Assembly (NCBI RefSeq): GCF_009379765.1
Contig: NZ_WHTD01000035.1
Location: 1 to 59,033, forward strand
Length of the DNA stretch: 59,033 nt
Direction of reading: 5' to 3'
From: Actinophytocola sp.
GTDB lineage: Bacteria > Actinomycetota > Actinomycetes > Mycobacteriales > Pseudonocardiaceae
In this document: positions 43,018-50,889 of the stretch, in pieces
Numbering within the stretch: the stretch's first letter is position 1
Layout of the letters: every line of letters begins with the position of its first letter
The notes under the pieces: generated by a model
The model's input: the letters and a program-made list of their open reading frames with translations, nothing else
What the model was told of the DNA's origin: nothing
The model's database searches: none
Program-made: the position numbers and the translations under genes

Positions 43018-43680
43018 ATGAGAATTCAGGTCGCCTTGAACGACGAGCTCCAGGACTACATCGCGGACGTCTCGCTGCGCGAGCCCGATCTGCTCCGGGA
43101 ACTCCGTGCGGAGACCGCCAAGCTTCCGTGGCACCTCATGCAGGTTCCACCGGAACAAGGCCAGTTCCTGAGCACTCTGGTCAAGGCGGTTCGCGCCAAG
43201 CGCGTTCTCGAGGTGGGCGTGTTCACGGGATACAGCCTGCTGTCCACCGCACTCGCACTCCCCGCCGGGGGTGCGGTCGTCGCCCTGGAGATCAATCCCG
43301 AATGGAGCGCGATCGCGCTCGACTACTGCAAGCGCGCGGGCGTGGCCGACATGGTCGATCTGCGCGTCGGGGACGCCACGCGCTCCCTTGCCGCATTGGT
43401 CGCGGAGGACGGAGCGGTCGGCTCGTTCGACTTCGTGTTCATCGACGCCAACAAGGAGGGCTATCAGACCTACTACGAGGCGGCCCTGACGCTACTCAGG
43501 CCGGGCGGACTGATCGTGATCGACAACGTGCTGTGGCACGGGACCGTCGTCAACCCGTCGGCCCCCGCCATCGAGACCCGGGTCCTGCGTGAGTTCAACG
43601 AACGGCTGCGCCACGACGAGCGCGTCGACTTCAGCCTGCTCCCTGTCGCGGACGGAATGACGTTGGCGGTCAAACGCTGA
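43018..43680 (+). CDS. Class I SAM-dependent O-methyltransferase (caffeoyl-CoA/catechol type)
   Basis: 220 residues with the SAM loop VLEVGVFTGYSLL near residue 63, and divalent-metal ligands in FIDANKEGYQTYYE and VIDNVLWHG. This is the metal-dependent catechol or caffeoyl-CoA O-methyltransferase family, which acts on vicinal diphenols. The natural substrate here would be a 3,4-dihydroxyaryl group created by the SgcC-like hydroxylase, although its operon position beside the orsellinate-type PKS makes that phenol a candidate too. Confidence 0.9.
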   Translation: MRIQVALNDELQDYIADVSLREPDLLRELRAETAKLPWHLMQVPPEQGQFLSTLVKAVRAKRVLEVGVFTGYSLLSTALALPAGGAVVALEINPEWSAIALDYCKRAGVADMVDLRVGDATRSLAALVAEDGAVGSFDFVFIDANKEGYQTYYEAALTLLRPGGLIVIDNVLWHGTVVNPSAPAIETRVLREFNERLRHDERVDFSLLPVADGMTLAVKR

Positions 43681-43707
43681 TCACAGGATGAATCGAGGGA
43701 GAGAATC

Positions 43708-44358
43708 TTGAGTCCGACCAAGATGGTATCGCGCGCCGAATGGGTGGCCGCCCGCGAGGAGCTCTATGCCAAGGAGGTGGAACTTCTTGCCGCGCGGGAC
43801 GCGGTGAGCGCGCAGCGCCGCGAGCTTCCATGGGTGGAGGTCGACAAGGAGTACGTGTTCGAGACGCCGGATGGCAAGGCCGGCCTCCTTGACCTGTTCG
43901 ACGGTCGCCGCCAGCTGATCGTCTACCACTTCATGGTGCCGCGCGAGACCGGGGAGTTCTGCACGTCCTGCTCGTTCTGGATCGACAACATCGGCCATCT
44001 GGCGCATTTCCACGCCCGTGACACCACGCTGGTCATCGACTGCCCGGTGCCCCTGGAGATGATCCAGGCGTTCAAGGAGCGGATGGGCTGGACCATTCCG
44101 TGGGTCTCCTCGAAAGAGACCAGCTTCTACGACGACTTCTACGTCAAGCTCGGCGACGCCGACCCGATCCAGCCGGGCATCAGCGTGTTCGCTCGCGATG
44201 GCGATCGGGTCTTCCACACCTACTCGACGTTGCAGTTCGGCGGCGAGCTGCTGAACGGGACCTACCACTACCTTGACCTGACCCCACTCGGCCGGCAGGA
44301 GGACGGCCTGGGTTTCAAGCACGAATGGGTGCGCTACCACGACGAGTACGACGCCTGA
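43708..44358 (+). CDS. DUF899 thioredoxin-fold protein
   Basis: 216 residues from a TTG with GAGGGAGA upstream. It shows the DUF899 features: VSRAEWVAAREELYAKE at the N terminus, RRQLIVYHFM, the cysteine pair in FCTSCSFWIDN near residue 90, and a C-terminal YHYLDLTPLGRQE. The fold is thioredoxin-like. Function is unknown; it may manage thiol or peroxide chemistry. It is last in the orsellinate-type operon and ends at a very strong palindrome. Confidence 0.85.
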   Translation: MSPTKMVSRAEWVAAREELYAKEVELLAARDAVSAQRRELPWVEVDKEYVFETPDGKAGLLDLFDGRRQLIVYHFMVPRETGEFCTSCSFWIDNIGHLAHFHARDTTLVIDCPVPLEMIQAFKERMGWTIPWVSSKETSFYDDFYVKLGDADPIQPGISVFARDGDRVFHTYSTLQFGGELLNGTYHYLDLTPLGRQEDGLGFKHEWVRYHDEYDA

Positions 44359-44359
44359 C

Positions 44360-44413
44360 CGACCCACCACGAAGCGACGCCGACGTTCGTCGGCGTCGCT
44401 TCGTGGTGGGTCG
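44360..44413. terminator. Perfect 54-bp hairpin between convergent operons
   Basis: Two 26-bp arms with only TT between them; the left arm begins CGACCCACCACGAAGCGACG. It starts one base after the DUF899 stop and lies 90 bp beyond the end of the convergent halogenase gene. No U-tract. Probably terminates both operons. Confidence 0.82.
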
Positions 44414-44503
44414 TGGCGGCTGGCGCACGGGCGAGATCCACGTGGGCACGCACCAATACGCCGGCCGAGCACCTGAATGCGCGGCCGGCGTGTCGTGTTC
44501 CGG

Positions 44504-45868
44504 CTACCCTCGTCGCTGCGTCCGCTCGGCCTTGGACTCCGCCAAGGGGGCGCGCAGCGTTCCGAGGTAGGGGTACCACAGGTGGTCCGGGTTGTTCTCC
44601 ACCCCGGTCACGATCTCCCGCATCGTACGTAGCACCTCGGGCTCTTCCTCGTCGTACACGTCGCCCTGCAGCATCTTGAGCAGATCGATGCGGTACCGCG
44701 GATCCTGGACGAAGATCGGGAAGAGGACGTTGAGGCGGTAGTAGATCGAGATGAACTCGTACCAGTACGAGACCGCCCGCTTGAGCTTGCGTTCGTAGTT
44801 GGCGAACGCGGGCCGGGAGAAGGTCTCGCCCGCCTTGTGCGCCGCGATGATGTCCTTGCAGACGAGTCTGGCGCTGTTCAGCGCCACGCTGACGCCGCTG
44901 GAGAAGATCGGGTCGACGAAGCGAGCCGCGTCTCCGATCAGCACGAACCTGTCCCCGCAGATCTCGCGCATCGCGTAGCTGTAGTCACCCTCGGTCTTCA
45001 GCGGCCGCAGCTGCTTCGCCTGCTTCATGGCGTCGAACAGCTCCGGGCGGCTGGCCACGAAGTCCCAGAAGAACGACTCACGATCCGAGCCCGCCGAGGC
45101 GAAGCGCTCCTTCTGGGTCACGACACCGACGCTGGTGATGGTGTCGGTGATGGGGATCTGCCAGACCCAGGTGTCCTTGATGGGCAGGAAGTGGACGTAG
45201 ATGTAGTCGGCCTTCTCTGGGCTGGGCGCCAGTTCCTGTCGGTCCAGGCCCTCGAACCACGTGTGCAGGGCGTACTGCTTGAAGACCGGGTCGGCCACCT
45301 TCAGCTTGAGCTGTTTGCCGAGCATCGTGTGCCGGCCGGAGGCGTCCACCACCATCCGTGCCGTGAGGTCGAGCTGCTTGCCGCCCAACCGGCAGGTCAC
45401 GGTCACCAGCTCCGGGTCATCGAGGTCGACCTTGAGCACCCGGACCCCGCTGAAGACCTTGGCCCCCTGTTCCTCGGCATGCTTGAGCAGGATCAGATCG
45501 AACTTGGCCCGGTCGACGTGATAAGTGTGGTCGCGGTCGACGCCGGGCTGGTCCCGCTCGACGAACATCACATCGGCGGCGCCGAAGTCGTGGTCGAAGC
45601 CGTTCAGCCCCGAAATGTCGTGCGTCCCCGCGGCCGACCACGCTGCGCCATACTTCTTCGGGAATCCCGCCGCGTCGATCTTGCCGAGGACGCCGATCTC
45701 CTCCAGCACCGGCGTGGTCGCCGGCACGAGTGACTCACCGACATGCGCCCGCGGGAACAACTCGCTCTCGAAGACCGCCACGGAAAGGCCGGCCTGGGCG
45801 AGGTAGGAGGCGGCGGTCGAGCCGGCCGGCCCGCCGCCGATTATCGCGACGTCGAAATCAGGAGTCAT
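44504..45868 (-). CDS. Flavin-dependent halogenase (SgcC3-like, carrier-protein class)
   Basis: 454 residues from ATG 45868. N-terminal FAD motif IIGGGPAGSTAASYLA, then FPRAHVGESLVPAT, the KKYGAAW segment with the Lys expected to carry the chloramine, the halogenase-class motif WVWQIP (WxWxIP), and GDAARFVDPIFSSG. Relatives such as SgcC3 act on phenols held on a carrier protein. It overlaps the free carrier-protein gene by 11 bp. Expected role: chlorination of the phenol ring of the tyrosine-derived unit, with reduced flavin from the reductase at 29414. Whether it uses the free carrier or the A-PCP didomain as substrate holder is open. Confidence 0.88.
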   Translation of the reverse strand: MTPDFDVAIIGGGPAGSTAASYLAQAGLSVAVFESELFPRAHVGESLVPATTPVLEEIGVLGKIDAAGFPKKYGAAWSAAGTHDISGLNGFDHDFGAADVMFVERDQPGVDRDHTYHVDRAKFDLILLKHAEEQGAKVFSGVRVLKVDLDDPELVTVTCRLGGKQLDLTARMVVDASGRHTMLGKQLKLKVADPVFKQYALHTWFEGLDRQELAPSPEKADYIYVHFLPIKDTWVWQIPITDTITSVGVVTQKERFASAGSDRESFFWDFVASRPELFDAMKQAKQLRPLKTEGDYSYAMREICGDRFVLIGDAARFVDPIFSSGVSVALNSARLVCKDIIAAHKAGETFSRPAFANYERKLKRAVSYWYEFISIYYRLNVLFPIFVQDPRYRIDLLKMLQGDVYDEEEPEVLRTMREIVTGVENNPDHLWYPYLGTLRAPLAESKAERTQRRG

Positions 45869-46145
45869 GCCGCACTCCACCGTCCTCAGCCTCCGTAATG
45901 AGCGACTGGACCATCGCCGCGATGCCCACGACGTCCTGGAAATTCCGGTATTCGATCATCAGGGGCGGCACCGTGGCTCCCAGTTCGTCTCGGATGAAGT
46001 TCAGCAGCCTCGCCGTGCGCAACGAATCGAGCACACCCAGTTCGAAGAGCCGGCTGGTCCCGGTTATGTCGTCTGTCATGTCGTCAGGCCGGAGGTTCTC
46101 CTGGATGAACTTGAGCAGCCTGAAGGTCACGTCGTCCTGGAACAT
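45858..46145 (-). CDS. Free-standing carrier protein
   Basis: 95 residues, acidic and helical, with the phosphopantetheine site FELGVLDSLRTARLL near residue 40 (Ser in the DSL). It belongs to the acyl or peptidyl carrier superfamily. It is the first gene of the two-gene minus operon with the halogenase, so it may carry the halogenase's substrate. The A domain at 46457 already has its own PCP, so this second carrier needs a separate explanation. Confidence 0.85.
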   Translation of the reverse strand: MFQDDVTFRLLKFIQENLRPDDMTDDITGTSRLFELGVLDSLRTARLLNFIRDELGATVPPLMIEYRNFQDVVGIAAMVQSLITEAEDGGVRHDS

Positions 46146-46456
46146 TCCATCGCCTTCTTCCGAGACACCTCGACCGGATCATGGTCACATCCGGTTTCGG
46201 CGTGCCGCATCTCTTGGCGTGCCAAGGGATTCAGCTGGTGGCGGCCGTGATGGCGGGGTAGCGACGTGCGGTCGGGTGCTGGTGGTCCTCGCGGTACACG
46301 ACCTCGCGGGGGCGAGCGCGCCGGTGGACACGGAGCGCAACACCGGAGATGCCGCACCGACACGCCGGCGGCAGTCTGAGGGTCGTGGCTGGGCGCGGGC
46401 CTGCGGGAATTCTCGTTCAGCCGGCCATCGGAAACCAAACTGATTGGACGAGCCAG
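46146..46456. promoter_or_regulatory. Divergent region between carrier/halogenase and A-PCP operons
   Basis: 311 bp without a supported gene. It should hold both promoters. GACGAGCC stands just before the A-PCP start, and the same eight bases precede the MbtH start at 48253, perhaps only by chance. I see no clear -35/-10 pair and no operator by eye. Confidence 0.4.
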
Positions 46457-48217
46457 ATGGTTTCTCGTTGCATTCAGCGGCATTTCGCCGCGCAGGTCGC
46501 GCTGACCCCGGATGCGCCCGCGGTCGTCTGTGGCGAGGTCCGGTTGAGCTACCGGGAGCTCGATGAGCGGGCCAACCACCTCGCGCACCGGCTCCGCGAG
46601 CGCGGAGCGGGTCCCGAGGTCCCGGTCGCGGTGCTGATGGAGCGCTCCGCCGACCTGGTCGTCGCGACCTTGGCCGTGCTGAAGACCGGGTCCTACTACT
46701 TGCCGCTGCACACGGCCTATCCGCCGGAGCGGCTCCAATGGCTCGTCGACCAGGCCGGTGCACCGGTGCTCGTGACGGACGAGGCCACGCACGAACGCGG
46801 CACGCCGCGGGGCTGTCAGGTCGTCGTCGCCGACGCCGACCCGGATGCGACGACGCCGCCGGTGTCCGATCCGGCGATCGAGAACCACCCCGAGCACATC
46901 GCGTACCTCATGTACACGTCGGGCTCGACCGGCGAGCCCAAGGGAGTCGCGGTCACCCATCGGGACGCGCTCGGCCTGGCGCTGGACCAGTGCTGGGACA
47001 GCGGGGCGCACGAGCGGGTGCTGATGGTCGCCCCCTACGCCTTCGGCATGTCCACCTACGAGCTGTGGGTGCCGCTGCTGCGCGGTGGGGTGATCATCAT
47101 GCCGCCGGCCGGCGAGATCGAGGTCGGCACGATCCGGCGGCTCATCGTCGAGGAGGACGTCACCGTCGTCCACCTGACCGCCGGGCTCTTCCGGGTTTTC
47201 GCGGAGGAGGCGCCGGAGGCACTCGCGCCCCTGCGCGAGGTGATGACCGGGGGCGACGTGATCTCCCCGACGGCCGTGGCCCGGGTGCTGGAGGCATGCC
47301 CCGGTATCTCGCTGCGGGCGATGTACGGCCAGACCGAGACGACGCTGTTCACGACGACCTGGCAGATCGCCGCCCCGTACGAGCCCGACACGACCGTGCC
47401 CATCGGCCGGGCGATGGACAACATGCGGGTCTACATCCTCGACAAGCGGCTGCGTCCGGTGGCGGCCGGCCTGGAGGGTGAGCTGTACGTGGCCGGTACC
47501 GGGGTGGCCCGCGGTTACCTCGGCCGCCCGGACCTGACCGCCGAGCGTTTCGTCCCTGACCCGTTCACCGGATCGGGTGAGCGGATGTACCGGACGGGTG
47601 ATCTTGCCCGCTGGACTCCCGCCGGCCTGGTGGACTTCATCGGCCGCGCCGACGGCCAGGTGAAGATCCGGGGTTTCCGGGTCGAGCTCGCCGAGGTGGA
47701 GGCCGTGCTGGCCCGGTACCCGGGAGTGGCCCACGTCGCGGTCGTGGCGCATGACCTGGAACCCGGCGACAAGCGGCTGGCCGCCCACGTGGTTCCCGAG
47801 TCCGACCGCTTCGATGCCGTCGCGTTGCGTGACTACGCGGCCGACCTGCTGCCCGATTACATGGTCCCGGCGGCCATCGCCGTGCTGGACTCGCTACCGC
47901 TGACCGCCAACGGAAAGCTGGACCGCCGGGCTCTCCCCATGCCGATGTTCGGGAACGCCGCGGACTACGAGGCGCCGCGCACGCCGACCGAGGAGGCGCT
48001 GTGCGCGATGTTCGCCGACGTGTTCGGCGTGTCGCAGGTGGGCGTCGACGACAGCTTCTACGACCTGTCCGGCCAGTCGATGCAGGTGATCCGCCTGATC
48101 GCGCGGGTGGAGCAGGAACTCGGGCCGCGCCTGGAGGTAATCGAGGTCTACGACTACCCCACCCCCGCCCAGCTGGCCGAGCGCGTCGACAGGGCGGCGG
48201 ACAACCGGGCCGCGTGA
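46457..48217 (+). CDS. NRPS adenylation-PCP didomain, predicted to activate an alpha-hydroxy acid (4-hydroxymandelate type)
   Basis: 586 residues from the ATG at 46457. A3 motif YTSGSTGEPKG near residue 153, A4 AFGMSTYELW, A5 YGQTETT, and NGKLDRR with the A10 lysine; then a PCP with Ser541 (SGQSMQV). Read against GrsA, the specificity residues are G235 M236 Y239 H278 M299 G301 M322 L330 F331 K517. This follows the 4-hydroxyphenylglycine pattern (Y239, H278, G301, L330), but the Asp235 that holds the alpha-amine is Gly. Loss of that Asp is known for A domains using non-alpha-amino acids. With HmaS two genes downstream, 4-hydroxymandelate (or its keto acid) is the best guess. Family counterpart in C-1027: SgcC1. 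Confidence 0.93.
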   Translation: MVSRCIQRHFAAQVALTPDAPAVVCGEVRLSYRELDERANHLAHRLRERGAGPEVPVAVLMERSADLVVATLAVLKTGSYYLPLHTAYPPERLQWLVDQAGAPVLVTDEATHERGTPRGCQVVVADADPDATTPPVSDPAIENHPEHIAYLMYTSGSTGEPKGVAVTHRDALGLALDQCWDSGAHERVLMVAPYAFGMSTYELWVPLLRGGVIIMPPAGEIEVGTIRRLIVEEDVTVVHLTAGLFRVFAEEAPEALAPLREVMTGGDVISPTAVARVLEACPGISLRAMYGQTETTLFTTTWQIAAPYEPDTTVPIGRAMDNMRVYILDKRLRPVAAGLEGELYVAGTGVARGYLGRPDLTAERFVPDPFTGSGERMYRTGDLARWTPAGLVDFIGRADGQVKIRGFRVELAEVEAVLARYPGVAHVAVVAHDLEPGDKRLAAHVVPESDRFDAVALRDYAADLLPDYMVPAAIAVLDSLPLTANGKLDRRALPMPMFGNAADYEAPRTPTEEALCAMFADVFGVSQVGVDDSFYDLSGQSMQVIRLIARVEQELGPRLEVIEVYDYPTPAQLAERVDRAADNRAA

Positions 48218-48252
48218 GCGTCCGCGGCCGCGAAAGGAACTAGGACGAGCCG

Positions 48253-48459
48253 ATGAACCCCTTTGACGACGAGACCAGCACCTTCAAGGTCGTGGTCAAT
48301 ACCGAGGGCCAGCATTCGCTCTGGCCGGACTTCGCCGCGGTGCCGCCCGGGTGGACGGTCGCGTACGGCTCGGCCGGGCGCGACGCGTGCCTCGAGTACG
48401 TCCGCACGCACTGGACCGATCTGCGGCCGCGCAGCCTCGTGGCCCACATGGAAGGGTGA
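48253..48459 (+). CDS. MbtH-like protein
   Basis: 68 residues with the full family signature: NTEGQHSLWPDF, VPPGWTV and WTDLRPRSLV. MbtH-like proteins bind A domains and make them soluble or active. It follows the A-PCP gene by 35 bp and precedes the HmaS gene by 8 bp, so its partner is almost certainly the A domain upstream. Confidence 0.96.
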   Translation: MNPFDDETSTFKVVVNTEGQHSLWPDFAAVPPGWTVAYGSAGRDACLEYVRTHWTDLRPRSLVAHMEG

Positions 48460-48467
48460 CCTCGCGC

Positions 48468-49529
48468 ATGCGGCCATTCGACGAGATGAGCGTGGACCAC
48501 GTCGGGTTCTACGTCGACGACCTCGCCGCCCAGACGACCACGCTCGTCGACAGTTTCGGCTTCACCGTCAGTGGGCAGGCCGACATCTCCGGCGAGGCGC
48601 GCTCGGTGGGGCTCGGCCGGAGCGAGATCCGGCTACTGCTCACCGAGCCGGTGGCGAGCGACCACCCCGGCTCCGCGTACCTGGAGAACCACGGCTTCGG
48701 CGCCGCCGACATCGCGTTCGGTGTCGCGGACGCCGCCGACGCGTACCACGAGGCCGTGCAGCAGGGCGCCCGCCCGGTGTCGGGGCCGGCCGCGCACGAC
48801 GGCGTCGTGACCGCCACGGTCATGGGCTTCGGCGATGTGGTGCATACGTTCGTGGAGCGTTCCGGTGATACGGACGGGCAGGCCTTTCCCTGGCTGAGCC
48901 CGGTGGCCGAGGCCACCGCGGGCCGGGACACCGGCCTTTCCGGCGTCGACCATTTCGCCATCTGCGTGGAGGCCGGCCAGCTGGACCCGATGGTCGAGTT
49001 CTACGAAAGAGTCTTCGACTTCGAGACGATTTTCACCGAGCGCATCGTGGTCGGCGCCCAGGCGATGGACTCAAAGGTGGTGCAGAGCGCGTCCGGCGCG
49101 GTGACGTTCACCATTCTCGAGCCGGACGTCTCGCACGTTCCCGGCCAGATAGACCAGTTCCTGAAGAACCACGGCGGCAGCGGTGTCCAGCACGTCGCCT
49201 TCATCACCGATGACATCGTGCGGTCGGTGGACTCGATCAGCGCTCAGGGCGTGGCGTTCCTCAGCACTCCGGACAGCTACTACACCATGCTCGGTGAGCG
49301 GCTGGAGCCGGCCGGGCACTCGCTGGAGGATCTGCAAAGGCTCGACATCCTGGCCGACGAGGACCAGGACGGGCAGCTCTTCCAGATTTTCGCCCGGTCC
49401 ACGCACCCGCGGAAGACCTTCTTCTTCGAAGTCATCGAGCGGGTGGGGGCACGCACCTTCGGCGGCGGAAACATCAAGGCACTGTACGAGGCCGTAGAAG
49501 TTCAACGCAGTAAGGACGGCGATGTCTGA
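48468..49529 (+). CDS. hmaS: 4-hydroxymandelate synthase
   Basis: 353 residues from the ATG at 48468. It is a two-domain vicinal-oxygen-chelate dioxygenase with iron ligands His162 (VDHFAICV), His242 (VQHVAF) and Glu321 (FFEVIER), one off the numbering I recall for the glycopeptide enzyme. It shares VVQSASGAVT and GNIKALYEAVE with glycopeptide-cluster HmaS. Its beta-strand TFTILEPD replaces the KFPLNEP-like strand of 4-hydroxyphenylpyruvate dioxygenase, so mandelate rather than homogentisate formation is predicted. It converts 4-hydroxyphenylpyruvate to 4-hydroxymandelate. The glycine-forming HmO and HpgT partners are absent from the window. It overlaps the C-domain gene by 8 bp. Confidence 0.92.
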   Translation: MRPFDEMSVDHVGFYVDDLAAQTTTLVDSFGFTVSGQADISGEARSVGLGRSEIRLLLTEPVASDHPGSAYLENHGFGAADIAFGVADAADAYHEAVQQGARPVSGPAAHDGVVTATVMGFGDVVHTFVERSGDTDGQAFPWLSPVAEATAGRDTGLSGVDHFAICVEAGQLDPMVEFYERVFDFETIFTERIVVGAQAMDSKVVQSASGAVTFTILEPDVSHVPGQIDQFLKNHGGSGVQHVAFITDDIVRSVDSISAQGVAFLSTPDSYYTMLGERLEPAGHSLEDLQRLDILADEDQDGQLFQIFARSTHPRKTFFFEVIERVGARTFGGGNIKALYEAVEVQRSKDGDV

Positions 49530-50862
49530 CACCGCGATTCCGCTCTCCTTCACGCAGGAGTTCCTGTGTATGTTCGGGGACGGCGGCGAAACTGGCCCCT
49601 TCGGTCCCAGGTACCACGGCGTCCGCGGCTGGCGTCTGCGTGGCGCCCTCAAGGTCGACGCGTTGCGCGGGGCCCTGGAGGACGTGGCCGCGCGCCATGA
49701 GGCTTTGCACACGGCGATCGTCCAGGAGGGCGATGAGCGGTACCAGGAGATCCTGCCGCCCGCCGCCCCCGAGCTGACGATCGAGGAGGTAACCGCGGTC
49801 GACCCGATCGACCGCGACCGGCGGGCCGAGGAGTTCGTCAACGAGATCGAGTCCGGCGAGCTCAGCGTCCGGACCATTCCGCACCTGCGGGCGGTCCTGG
49901 GCCGGTTCGACGAGGACGACTCGGTGCTCGTCCTGGTGGCGCACCACGTGGCGATCGACGGCTGGTCCATGCAACTGATCATGCAGGACATCGCCGCCTC
50001 GTACGCCGCGCGGAGCGGGGACGGCTGCCCGTGGCTCGGCGAGGTCACGCAGTACCGCGAGTACGCGGTCTGGCAGAAGGCGAGCCTCGCCGACGGACCG
50101 ACGGACGAGGTCCGCGAGTACTGGCGGGATAAGCTGCGCGACGCGCGGATGCTCGGCATCTCGGCGGATCGGCGGCAGCCCGCCGGCGGCGACGACCGGG
50201 TCACCTCCGTCCATCGGTTCCTGATCGACGCCGACCTCACCGATGCGACGCAGAAGCTCGCCAGGAAGATGCGCGGATCGCCGTTCATGATCCTGCTCGC
50301 CGCCTACCAGGTGCTGCTCCACGGGCTCACCGGGGCGGACGACGTGGTGGTTCCGACCATTTCCTTCGGCCGCGGGCACGCTCGCTTCGAGAACACCGTC
50401 GGCCCGTTCTTCAACTTTCTCCCGCTACGGACCGACCTCGCGGAATGCAAGACGCTCCGCGACGTGGTGTCCGCCACCCGCACAACGTGCATGGAAGCTC
50501 AGACGAACGAGGTTCCCTTCGCATTCATCATGGCGGAGGCGCCCGATCTGATGAGCACCTTCGCCGACGAAAGCCTGGCCGTGGCCGCTTTCCAGGTGTT
50601 CCAGTACTCCGGCGCCAACGGTGGAGAGACCGGGAACCTGAAGTACGCCGAAATCCGGCGGAGGCTGCTGTCGCAACCGCAGGGCTCGGACATCCCCGAC
50701 GGCGCGCTGTGGACGCTGGAGATCGACCCCGACGTGGGCGAGATGTACGGGAACCTGCGGTACAACACCGGCGAGTTCGACGACGGCACCATCGAAACCA
50801 TGGTGCACGAGTTCCAGCGGGCACTGCGCAAGGTGGTCACCGCTCCCGACTCGGCGCTCTAG
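49522..50862 (+). CDS. Free-standing NRPS condensation domain (SgcC5-like)
   Basis: 446 residues, one complete condensation domain with the active-site motif HHVAIDG at residues 141-147 and the usual landmarks (GVRGWRLRGALKVDALRGAL, RHEALHT, FGRGHARFENTVGPFFNFLPLRTDL). In C-1027 the SgcC5 domain forms an ester between a carrier-bound aromatic acid and the enediyne diol. The same role is likely here, with the mandelyl-type unit as donor, which would also suit the epoxide hydrolase at 57698. The gene overlaps HmaS by eight bases. Confidence 0.9.
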   Translation: MSDTAIPLSFTQEFLCMFGDGGETGPFGPRYHGVRGWRLRGALKVDALRGALEDVAARHEALHTAIVQEGDERYQEILPPAAPELTIEEVTAVDPIDRDRRAEEFVNEIESGELSVRTIPHLRAVLGRFDEDDSVLVLVAHHVAIDGWSMQLIMQDIAASYAARSGDGCPWLGEVTQYREYAVWQKASLADGPTDEVREYWRDKLRDARMLGISADRRQPAGGDDRVTSVHRFLIDADLTDATQKLARKMRGSPFMILLAAYQVLLHGLTGADDVVVPTISFGRGHARFENTVGPFFNFLPLRTDLAECKTLRDVVSATRTTCMEAQTNEVPFAFIMAEAPDLMSTFADESLAVAAFQVFQYSGANGGETGNLKYAEIRRRLLSQPQGSDIPDGALWTLEIDPDVGEMYGNLRYNTGEFDDGTIETMVHEFQRALRKVVTAPDSAL

Positions 50863-50889
50863 GTCCGCGAGAAGAAATGAGGCAGCCCG

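Noticed and set aside
45858..46250. Plus-strand frame over the carrier protein
   Set aside because: Antisense to a clear carrier protein with a phosphopantetheine motif.
46127..47788. Minus-strand 553-codon frame
   Set aside because: Antisense to the A domain, no family pattern.
48468..49529. 4-hydroxyphenylpyruvate dioxygenase (homogentisate pathway)
   Set aside because: The VVQSASGAVT and TFTILEPD segments match glycopeptide-type HmaS instead of the dioxygenase strand KFPLNEP, and the context is a natural-product locus.
46457..49529. A hydroxyphenylglycine (glycopeptide-type) cluster
   Set aside because: HmO and HpgT are absent and the A domain lacks Asp235; the neighbours are SgcC-type enediyne genes.
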